From: Liolophura sinensis
Taxonomy: Eukaryota > Mollusca > Polyplacophora > Chitonida > Chitonidae
Reading direction: 5' to 3'
Length of the DNA: 64,000 bases
Assembly (NCBI RefSeq): GCF_032854445.1
Contig: NC_088300.1
Span: 51,019,682-51,083,681, forward strand
The translations under genes and the position numbers were made by a program. The notes below the pieces were generated by a model. It did no database searches, was not told where the DNA came from, and saw only the letters and a list, made by a program, of their open reading frames with translations. Positions 1-12,200 of this stretch are shown here, one piece after another; the first letter of the stretch is position 1; each line of letters begins with the position of its first letter.

Positions 1-291
1 CCCTGGATTTGTTGGGACAGGTTCAGATTTAAAGACACCTTATTCAATGGAATCAGCATCATACCTTTTTTTTTTATCATCATAAGTTCTCCTCATTTAC
101 AGCGTGTTTTTACAGTTGTCTGTCATGTAAAAAAATAAATCTAAGAGCTACATGTAGATGTGTTAATAGGTTGTACCTAATGACTGGAGAGACACTGCTT
201 GATTGGTGGTACACTGTAAGGTTTAATGAACAAATTTCAAGTAGAGATACACTGATACAAATGAACAAATCATCTGTAATTTCTACGGCAG

Positions 292-3200
292 CATAACGAA
301 TTTGAAATACTGGGGTACGAGTGAACAAATCATCTCGAAGACGCTACAGCTGTTGAGTGACCTGTCTTTGGGATACAGCACTGTCCGGAAACTAGTCAAA
401 CTAGAGGCTGTACAGTTCATGTTGAACAACCACACGGTACGTACTGCTGTCATATTGTCCAGATTCAAGCCTTTATCGATTTTGAAATTGTTTCATTTTA
501 GCTTATTTTGATGTACAGTGTTCATATCCAACAAGTGAAGCTGAACGAATGGGTGGGGGGTGGGGGTTGGGGGGCAGATTTAACCTGAGTGCCACTCAGT
601 TTCATATAGCTGTCAGGTGACTGTCATCATGTATAAAGTTAAATATGTTGAAACATTTTTGCGAAGGTCTGCCAGCAGCCTGCGTACAATTGTGGGTTTC
701 TGACTATCATAATGTCTGGCAGCAACCTGCGTACGATTGTGGGTTTCTGACTATCATAATGTCTGGCAGCAACCTGCTTACGATTGTGGATTTCTGCCCA
801 TCATAATGCCTGCCAACAACCTGCGTATGATTGTGGGTTTCTGACTATCATAATGCCTGCCAGCAACCTGCGTATGATTGTGGGTTTCTGACTATCATAA
901 TGTCTGGCAGCAACCTGCGTACGATTGTGGGTTTCTGACTATCATAATGTCTGCCAGCAACCTGCGTACAATTGTGGGTTTCTGACTATCATAATGCCTG
1001 CCAGCAACCTGCGTACGATTGTGGGTTTCTGCCCATCGTAATGTCTGCCAGCAACCTGCGTATGATTGTGGGTTTCTGACTATCACAATGCCTGCCAGCA
1101 ACCTGCGTACGATTGTGGGTTTCTGCCCATCATCATGTCTGCCAGCAACCTGGGTATGATTGTGGGTTTCTGCCCATCATAATGCCTGCCAGCAACCTGC
1201 GTACAATTGTGGGTTTCTGACTATCATAATGTCTGCCAGCAACCTGTGTACGATTGTGGGTTTCTGCCCATCATCATGTCTGCCAGCAACCTGTGTATGA
1301 TTGTGGGTTTCTGACTATCATAATGTCTGCCAGCAACCTGCGTACGATTGTGGGTTTCTGCCCATCATCATGTCTGTCAGCAACCTGTGTACGATTGTGG
1401 GTTTCTGACTATCGTAATGTCTGGCAGCAACCTGCGTACAATTGTGGGTTTCTGACTATCATAATGCCTGCCAGCAACCTGCGTACGATTGTGGGTTTCT
1501 GACTATCATAATGTCTGCCAGCAACCTGCGTACAATTGTGGGTTTCTGACTATCATAATGCCTGCCAGCAACCTGCGTACGATTGTGGGTTTCTGCCCAT
1601 CGTAATGTCTGCCAGCAACCTGCGTATGATTGTGGGTTTCTGACTATCACAATGCCTGCCAGCAACCTGCGTACGATTGTGGGTTTCTGCCCATCATCAT
1701 GTCTGCCAGCAACCTGGGTATGATTGTGGGTTTCTGCCCATCATAATGCCTGCCAGCAACCTGCGTACAATTGTGGGTTTCTGACTATCATAATGTCTGC
1801 CAGCAACCTGCGTATGATTGTGGGTTTCTGCCCATCATAATGTCTGCCAGCAACCTGCGTACGATTGTGGGTTTCTGCCCATCATCATGTCTGTCAGCAA
1901 CCTGTGTACGATTGTGGGTTTCTGACTATCATAATGTCTGCCAGCAACCTGCGTACAATTGTGGGTTTCTGACTATCATAATGTCTGGCAGCAACCTGCG
2001 TACGATCGTGGGTTTCTGCCCATCATCATGTCTGTCAGCAACCTGTGTATGATTGTGGGTTTCTGCCCATCATCATGTCTGTCAGCAACCTGCGTATGAT
2101 TGTGGGTTTCTGACTATCATAATGTCTGGCAGCAACCTGCGTACGATTGTGGGTTTCTGCCCATCATCATGTCTGTCAGCAACCTGTGTATGATTGTGGG
2201 TTTCTGCCCATCATCATGTCTGTCAGCAACCTGCGTATGATTGTGGGTTTCTGACTATCATAATGTCTGGCAGCAACCTGCGTACGATTGTGGGTTTCTG
2301 CCCATCATCATGTCTGCCAGCAACCTGCGTACAATTGTGGGTTTCTGACTATCATAATGTCTGCCAGTAACCTGCGTATGATTGTGGGTTTCTGACTATC
2401 ATAATGCCTGCCAGCAACCTGCGTATGATTGTGGGTTTCTGACTATCATCATGTCTGCCAGCAGCCTGTGTACGATTGTGGGTTTCTGCCCATCATCATG
2501 TCTGCCAGCAACCTGTGTACGATTGTGGGTTTCTGACTATCATAATGTCTGGCAGCAACCTGCGTACGATTGTGGGTTTCTGACTATCATAATGTCTGGC
2601 AGCAACCTGCGTATGATTGTGGGTTTCTGACTATCGTAATGTCTGCCAGCAACCTGCATACGATTGTGGGTTTCTGCCCATCATCATGTCTGCCAGCAAC
2701 CTGCGTACGATTGTGGGTTTCTGACTATCATAATGTCTGGCAGCAACCTGTGTACAATTGTGGGTTTCTGACTATCATAATGCCTGCCAGCAACCTGCGT
2801 ATGATTGTGGGTTTCTGACTATCATAATGTCTGTCAGCAACCTGCGTATGATTGTGGGTTTCTGACTATCGTAATGTCTGCCAGCAACCTGCATACGATT
2901 GTGGGTTTCTGCCCATCATCATGTCTGGCAGCAACCTGCGTACGATTGTGGGTTTCTGACTATCATAATGTCTGGCAGCAACCTGTGTACAATTGTGGGT
3001 TTCTGACTATCATAATGTCTGCCAGCAACCTGCGTATGATTGTGGGTTTCTGACTATCATAATGTCTGTCAGCAACCTGCGTACGATTGTGGGTTTCTGA
3101 CTATCATCATGTCTGTCAGCAACCTGTGTACGATTGTGGGTTTCTGCCCATCATCATGTCTGCCAGCAACCTGTGTACGATTGTGGGTTTCTGACTATCA

Positions 3201-6200
3201 TAATGTCTGCCAGCAACCTGCGTATGATTGTGGGTTTCTGACTATCGTAATGTCTGCCAGCAACCTGCGTATGATTGTGGGTTTCTGACTATCATAATGT
3301 CTGTCAGCAACCTGCGTACGATTGTGGGTTTCTGACTATCATAATGTCTGGCAGCAACCTGCGTATGATTGTGGGTTTCTGACTATCATAATGTCTGCCA
3401 GCAACCTGTGTACGATTGTGGGTTTCTGCCCATCATAATGTCTGCCAGCAACCTGCGTATGATTGTGGGTTTCTGCCCATCATCATGTCTGCCAGCAACC
3501 TGTGTATGATTGTGGGTTTCTGCCCATCATCATGTCTGTCAGCAACCTGCGTATGATTGTGGGTTTCTGACTATCATAATGCCTGCCAGCAACCTGTGTA
3601 TGATTGTGGGTTTCTGCCCATCATCATGTCTGCCAGCAACCTGCGTATGATTGTGGGTTTCTGACTATCATCATGTCTGCCAGCAACCTGCGTACGATTA
3701 TGTGTTTCTGACTATCATAATGTCTGGCAGCAACCTGCGTACAATTGTGTGTTTCTGCCCATCATAATGCCTGCCAGCAACCTGCGTATGATTGTGGGTT
3801 TCTGACTATCATAATGTCTGCCAGCAACCTGTGTACGATTGTGGGTTTCTGACTATCATAATGTCTGCCAGCAACCTGCATACGATTATGTGTTTCTGCC
3901 CATCATAATGTCTGCCATTAACCTGCGTATGATTGTGGGTTTCTGCCCATCATCATGTCTGTCAGCAACCTGCGTACGATTGTGGGTTTCTGACTATCAT
4001 AATGTCTGCCAGCAACCTGCGTATGATTGTGGGTTTCTGACTATCATAATGTCTGCCAGCAACCTGCGTATGATTGTGGGCTTCTGCCCATCATAATGTC
4101 TGCCAGCAACCTGCGTATGATTGTGGGTTTCTGACTATCATCATGTCTGCCAGCAACCTGCGTACGATTGTGGGTTTCTGCCCATCATCATGTCTGCCAG
4201 CAACCTGCATACGATTGTGGGTTTCTGCCCATCATAATGTCTGGCAGCAACCTGCGTACGATTGTGGGTTTCTGCCCATCATCATGTCTGCCAGCAACCT
4301 GCATACGATTATGTGTTTCTGCCCATCATAATGTCTGCCAGCAACCTGCGTACGATTGTGGGTTTCTGACTATCATAATGTCTTGCAGCAACCTGCGTAC
4401 GATTGTGGGTTTCTGACTATCATCATGTCTGCCAGCAACCTGCGTACGATTGTGGGTTTCTGACTATCATAATGTCTGCCAGCAACCTGTGTACGATTGT
4501 GGGTTTCTGACTATCATAATGTCTGCCAGCAACCTGCGTATGATTGTGGGTTTCTGACTATCATAATGTCTGGCAGCAACCTGCGTATGATTGTGGGTTT
4601 CTGACTATCATAATGTCTGGCAGCAACCTGCGTATGATTGTGGGTTTCTGACTATCATAATGTCTGGCAGCAACCTGCGTATGATTGTGGGTTTCTGACT
4701 ATCATCATGTCTGCCAGCAACCTGCGTACGATTGTGGGTTTCTGACTATCATAATGTCTGCCAGCAACCTGTGTACGATTGTGGGTTTCTGACTATCATA
4801 ATGTCTGGCAGCAACCTGCGTATGATTGTGGGTTTCTGACTATCATAATGCCTGCCAGCAACCTGTGTATGATTGTGGGTTTCTGCCCATCATCATGTCT
4901 GCCAGCAACCTGCGTACGATTGTGGGTTTCTGACTATCATAATGTCTGGCAGCAACCTGCGTATGATTGTGGGTTTCTGACTATCATAATGTCTGTCAGC
5001 AACCTGCGTACGATTGTGGGTTTCTGACTATCATCATGTCTGTCAGCAACCTGCGTATGATTGTGGGTTTCTGACTATCATAATGTCTGCCAGCAACCTG
5101 CGTACGATTGTGGGTTTCTGACTATCATCATGTCTGCCAGCAACCTGCGTACGATTGTGGGTTTCTGCCCATCATCATGTCTGCCAGCAACCTGCATACG
5201 ATTGTGGGTTTCTGCCCATCATAATGTCTGGCAGCAACCTGCGTACGATTGTGGGTTTCTGCCCATCATCATGTCTGCCAGCAACCTGCATACGATTATG
5301 TGTTTCTGCCCATCATAATGTCTGCCAGCAACCTGCGTACGATTGTGGGTTTCTGACTATCATAATGTCTTGCAGCAACCTGCGTACGATTGTGGGTTTC
5401 TGACTATCATCATGTCTGCCAGCAACCTGCGTACGATTGTGGGTTTCTGACTATCATAATGTCTGCCAGCAACCTGTGTACGATTGTGGGTTTCTGACTA
5501 TCATAATGTCTGCCAGCAACCTGCGTATGATTGTGGGTTTCTGACTATCATAATGTCTGGCAGCAACCTGCGTATGATTGTGGGTTTCTGACTATCATAA
5601 TGTCTGGCAGCAACCTGCGTATGATTGTGGGTTTCTGACTATCATAATGTCTGGCAGCAACCTGCGTATGATTGTGGGTTTCTGACTATCATCATGTCTG
5701 CCAGCAACCTGCGTACGATTGTGGGTTTCTGACTATCATAATGTCTGCCAGCAACCTGTGTACGATTGTGGATTTCTGACTATCATAATGTCTGGCAGCA
5801 ACCTGCGTATGATTGTGGGTTTCTGACTATCATAATGCCTGCCAGCAACCTGTGTATGATTGTGGGTTTCTGCCCATCATCATGTCTGCCAGCAACCTGC
5901 GTACGATTGTGGGTTTCTGACTATCATAATGTCTGGCAGCAACCTGCGTATGATTGTGGGTTTCTGACTATCATAATGTCTGTCAGCAACCTGCGTACGA
6001 TTGTGGGTTTCTGACTATCATCATGTCTGTCAGCAACCTGCGTATGATTGTGGGTTTCTGACTATCATAATGTCTGCCAGCAACCTGCGTACGATTGTGG
6101 GTTTCTGACTATCATAATGTCTGGCAGCAACCTGCGTATGATTGTGGGTTTCTGCCCATCATCATGTCTGTCAGCAACCTGCGTACGATTGTGGGTTTCT

Positions 6201-9200
6201 GACTATCATAATGTCTGGCAGCAACCTGCGTACGATTGTGGGTTTCTGCCCATCATCATGTCTGTCAGCAACCTGCGTATGATTGTGGGTTTCTGACTAT
6301 CATAATGTCTGGCAGCAACCTGCGTACGATTGTGTGTTTCTGCCCATCACAATGCCTGCCAGCAACCTGCGTATGATTGTGGGTTTCTGACTATCATAAT
6401 GTCTGCCAGCAACCTGCGTACGATTGTGGGTTACTGACTATCATAATGTCTGGCAGCAACCTGCGTATGATTGTGGGTTTCTGACTATCATAATGTCTTC
6501 CAGCAACCTGCGTATGATTGTGGGTTTCTGACCATCATAATGCTGGATGCCATTGTATAAATGAAATATTCTCGAATACAGAGTAAAACACCAATCAAAC
6601 AAATAAATATGATGACACAGCCTGAATTAGACATACTGTAGAGATAGTAAAGCATGAACACCATTCATAAAGAAATACATGTTCCCACCAGTGTTAACAT
6701 TCACTGCGGTCTATGAGGATTTGTTTCATTTTCACTCTGCTACTGCTGAATTAAAGGAAGACAGATGTCCTGTATTCGTTCTGCTTACAGATATTCTCTC
6801 ATGTGTAATAACGCTCTAAACTGTGATGCTTGTGTTTTGTAGAGTGATCACTTTCCATTCCTGGGTATCAATGCCAATAACACGCCGGTGGGAGACATGA
6901 GGTGCAGGACGACGTTTTACACAGCGTTAGGGCGTCTGCTCATGGTGGATCTGGGGGAAGATGAAGAAAAGTTTGAGTTGTTCATGATGCCATTAACAGG
7001 TAAGTTGGGATCTCCCACCACCTCCTTAAGTAGAACTCAAATAAAGGTTTTAAAGCTAAATACGCTTGTTTTGGTTTCCTTGCTTTTAGATTTATTTTCA
7101 GTGGATTCCTAGGTAGTGTATTGAACAAAATAACTTGAAACAGAAAAGAGAATTTTTTCTTCTTTTTCTTCTTTGTACCTGTAAATGTAGTTGTGTTATG
7201 TTGACAAAAAATAAAGTTAAACTGTAGAAGGACGGACATTCAAACAGTGCATCTGTGGTAAACATTTACATGTATTGATTTTACCAGAGCTCTGAGAAAC
7301 TGTGAATTGTGATAATTTGTTATTAAAACCTGTATTATTCTGGTGACTTAAGCATGTTTGGTGTTTCAGCAGCCTTTGATGCTGTGGGAAATCTCTTGGC
7401 TAATGTAGATAACCCAGCCCAGGCAGAAGAGGCCAAGGTAAGGCACGGCTGAAGGGCACACCCTTGAGACAGAATGTTTGTGCAGTATGATTTATGGCTA
7501 CCAAGGTGTACCAAGCTGTCCTATTTTCATAAAACTTTGAAAACTGATTTTCACAAACTTTTTACACTGGACCCTCAAGTTTACTCGAATCTATTAACCG
7601 TGAAATCCAAATTAATGCGATGGTGTGGTGCTCTCCTTTTCTTTGTGTTTTTTTATGGTACCAATATCAAAATATTCATGGAAGAAATGCAAAGTAGTTA
7701 TCACAGGTATGCCTCTAGGCATTGCTTTTGGCCAGATTTGAGTGTATATCAAGTTCTTAGTAAATCGCTTTACGCGAGATAATGTCTGAATGTTTCAAGA
7801 CTTTAATGCGAGACACCCAAGAATTTTCGTATTATAATTGATATTGCTTTATTAAACCGGGTAACTCAGTCAACACAAGTGAGTATCGAAATTGAATCAT
7901 AAAACTGTCATCAGTCACATTCAGATTTCTGGTTATTCCAGCCATTACAAATTATGTGCCTTGTCAGCATTTGATTCTTCGCAGATTCAGTTGAAACACG
8001 GTATGAATCTTTGAGTGAGGATGATCGTGTTATTCAGAGGAAACATTCTTAAATGATCATCTGCGTTGGTTTTGTGTAAGATGATATGGATAAAGGGTGC
8101 TAGAGTGCTGTGTATGACAGGTCATATATTTTTTCTTCACAAATTACCAGTTCTACACACTTCATCAATATGGTATATTATGTTGTAATAAAAATTAATT
8201 TCATGAAAGTTGTTCATGTGTTTTTTTTTTTCAGAGATCATTGATTGGACTAGCTCGAGATTTACGGGGTGTGGCCTTTGCATTTAACACAAAGGCAAGC
8301 TATATGATGCTGTTTGATTGGATGTATCCCTTTTTGCAGGCACTAAGTGCAAGGAAACTGTGTCAGTATATATAAAAGGAATATACATGCTGTGGTATTG
8401 TCATTATTTAAGACTGTTCTCAAGCACATAGTGGAAATTTCTGTTAGGCTGGACAAATTTCATAACGTCTGAATAGATTTAGCCAGAATTTGAAATCTGG
8501 GCGTCTCATCTCCAATTTTCTCGTATTTTCCCTCCCTCTCCCTTGTTAATTTTATCAGAATGAAGTGCCTCAGACCCAGTGAGACACCCCCTGGCTAAAC
8601 CTGTACTAGCCTTGTGTGCATAAGGTGGCCTGCTTGGCTCAGTTGGTTTGCATGCCAGCACGGCGCAATGACCCAAGAGCCTCTCACCAAGGTGGTTGCT
8701 GTGAATTCAAGTTCTCGCTGGCTTCCTCTCTGGCCGTAAGTGGGAAGGTCTGTCAGCAACCTGCGGGTGTTCGTGGGTTTTTCCTAGGCTCTGCATGGTT
8801 TCCTCCCACCATAATGCTGGCCGCCGTCGTATAAGTGAAATATTCTTGAGTACTGCGTAAAACACCAATCAAATAAATCAAAATAACTAAATATGTACAT
8901 GTACATAAAACTTTTCACGCATGAGGACAAAGCCTTGACTGTTTCAAGTTACCCCAGTTACACCCCGATCTTACAGCGTGCTATAGAGTTGTGGTACCAT
9001 GATCCCTCAGTTACAACACCAGTCCTCAAGCTGATGGCAGAGTTAGCTCAGAACAGGTATGTATGGATGTCATCTCACACGTCTTGTCATGACAGTTTTC
9101 TGCAAAAGCTGGCATGACCTCACAGAAAGACGAATGTAACTAAACTGGAAGTAAACATATTTGCCGTTGTGGGAACAGGACATAGCCGAGTGGTTACTCA

Positions 9201-12200
9201 ATTATTGTTCGATCTCTAGGGTCACAAAGTATGAGTTCAGTCCCAGCTTTGGACGAGGAAATTTTAGATTCCATCGTTCTCACTCTTCGTGTAGGCTTGC
9301 TGACAATTAGCACTTAACAACGCGCGTATTGCAGTTTGCATAGTGTTTATTGAAAACCACTTGGCCTTCCTCCTATATTAGTATTGTGATATATTGGAAA
9401 AGTTTGTTGAAGGTTGTTGGTTTACCCCAGGCATTCCGGTTTCCAACACCCATAAAACTGACTACCATTAATTTGTTTCAGAGGAAAATTCCTTAGGTAT
9501 TAAGCTGCAGTGGAATAAATCAAATAAATCAGTAATCATATTAAATGATTGCATGTTTCTTCACATCTGTCAGTCTAAGTGCTGTCTGTTTTTATTCTGT
9601 CTGTTTTAAGATCTCAGAGGTTACAGTTTGATGTCTCCTCACCTAATGGCATCCTACTATTCCGGGAAATCAGCAAAGTCATATGTGGATATGGTTAGTA
9701 TGTCATAGGATGGGTAGACACTCAATTATCTGTTGTAACAGCATTGCATGAAATTCATGTACAGAGAAATTGTGCTTTGGAGCAAGATTTACATTGTATG
9801 AGATAGGCTATCTAATAAATAAACATGTCCTTTAGTGTTTTGAGTATTAAGTGTTGCAAATGTTCACAATATGATTTCCTAACTGTCGTATCATTTACAG
9901 GATCACGGATACTGGCGCTGGGGGAGATAGCAAAGGACCAGATATACCCGTTAAAATATCCTTTTATTGCAAAGCGTAGATTTTGGGCTATAGCTTAAAA
10001 TTATAACCCTAATTAAACTTTAAAATATTTGTACCATTTGATACAATTTTGACCTCAGATTCAGTCAAGTGTGAACATCCATCTTGAAATATTTTGTTTA
10101 TAATAATAAATAAAATTTTGGAGTTGCAGAAAGTTTTTTCCAGGCAAAAGTGGAAGCAACGAAAAATGTTCTGTTTGTTCGATGCTGAAATAGAAACAAA
10201 AAAAAAAACTGTGGAAATATGAAAGATTTTCAGTAATTGGTTACAGTTCTGGAAAACGATTCATATTATCTTTGTCCTTTTTTCCAATACTTTGAAAATG
10301 TAGGCACTCTTCAAGTTTATCTTATTGTAATATTTGGTGTATTTACATGCGTACAAATGTTGTTGTTGATCCTTAATGACCATGTCACATTGAAGGGGAT
10401 TTCCGTGTGTTTTTCCATGTTAAAGGCAGCTCTCTGTGGTAACTATGTCAACTTTGGTGTGTTCCGTCTGTATGGGGATGATGCCCTGGACAATGCTCTG
10501 GGCATGTTCGTCAAACTTCTACTCTCAATTTCTCAGACAGATCTTCTGGTGAGTTGGTACTTAAACAATATTTAGAGATTTTCTGACTGAAGTTTGTTAT
10601 TAAAAAGTATTGGAGTTTTAAATGGATATTTCAATAAGGACAAAATACACCACAAGTTGTATAGGAAAAGGCCTGTGAACATGATGGCAGTTGTTCGCTC
10701 AGTAACTGCTGAAAGTCATATTTTGTGACAAGAACCCTATTTAAGGCAAAAACAGAATACATTTATATTTGCCTTCTTTTAGTATAATTTTCATCTGAAA
10801 TAGTGTCAGATGTAATTTAATGTCTTGTTTTAGACATAAATATTTTGTGTGTGTTATAAAATGGACAGGAGTGAAGATTGTGTGAACACAACATTGTACC
10901 ATGAACTTTCAGATAACAAAACGCATACTCCATTAAAACATAGTGTTTGTCTTTTGGCTCCATTGCAATCAGAACATTTCAATTTTCTGTTTCCTAATCT
11001 ATGCACACCTGACAAGAAAAATATTTGTGAATGCAACAGAAAAAGAGTCTGGTTTCTTATTTTGCTTTCTACTGCACGTGATCTGAACCTCGTGTTTACC
11101 TTTTAGCGTTTTATGTATGTACTTAATTGTATGAATTTGACCTGCTGTTGAACAGGATTACCCCAAGTTAAGTCAGAACTATTACGGCTTACTGGAGTGT
11201 CTGGCACAGGATCACATGACCTTTGTCAGCAATCTCGAGGCTCCAGTCTTCCTCTACATTCTCTCCACAATATCAGAGGGGCTCACAGCATTAGGTATGT
11301 AGCTTAATGACAAAGAAAACACTAAAATGATGCATACATGAATAAATATTAAACACTACCCAAGAGGATACACACTAAATGACCATAAATTTTGTCTATG
11401 ACTAATTTACTCGTTTTTCCTGATTCTGAGGGTTCTATCGATTTTAGAAAGCTGTTTTGAGGTTTGACTGGAACATAAGATGATATTCTACTGAAAAATT
11501 GTAAGTGTCCGCACCAAAAACAACATTTTGAGACATTTACTTACCTCTAAAAATGCACTTTTGTGGGCGAAATTTTAGGCCATTTGGGTTAGTATGATTT
11601 AATTTTTTTTAAGAATATTTCCCTACCAAATAAAAATCAGAATGTTCTGGCGGTCTGTGGGGATCCGGCATGTCCAGTGGGTGTCAATGACAAATACATG
11701 TAGTTCATTTAAAGGTCCATTCTGCTGATGCACTCATACATGTAGCTGTATTTGTGTATGTATTTGGAATGCAGAAGTCTGATGCTCTGTTTGTCTTAAT
11801 GGATGCATGAAAAGGAACTCTAAATGTTAAATATAGGAAATGAAGAATGTTCATTTTTAACCTTACTTCATATCTCTTCATGAAATCTCTTCTTTTTTTT
11901 TTTGTATATTTTCTGTCAAAGGTGGATAATTTTGGGGAATGATGTCATTGATGGACTTGCTGGGGGCATCGGACCAAGTTAGCAACTACCACCGCCACCA
12001 AGCATATATTCATGTGAAAGATTGAATGTCTGGTCCTAAATATTGATCCTCACATTGTTTGTTTTCTTGTTGCAGATACAATGGTGTGCACAGGTTGCTG
12101 TGCGATATTAGACAACATTATCACTTACCTGTTCAGGAGACTGACTCAGAAGAAGAAAAAACGTCATCCTCATTCAATTACAGACAGCGAACCATTCCTT

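Noticed and set aside
895..6296. Many 82-85 codon frames with WVSDYHN-like protein repeats
   Set aside because: They come from the 47-bp satellite read in rotating frames, start at TTG, and lie inside an XPO7 intron.
9170..9260. Possible tRNA-Ser/Leu gene
   Set aside because: A and B boxes are recognisable but the cloverleaf stems do not pair and a SINE-like tail follows, so it is called a SINE.
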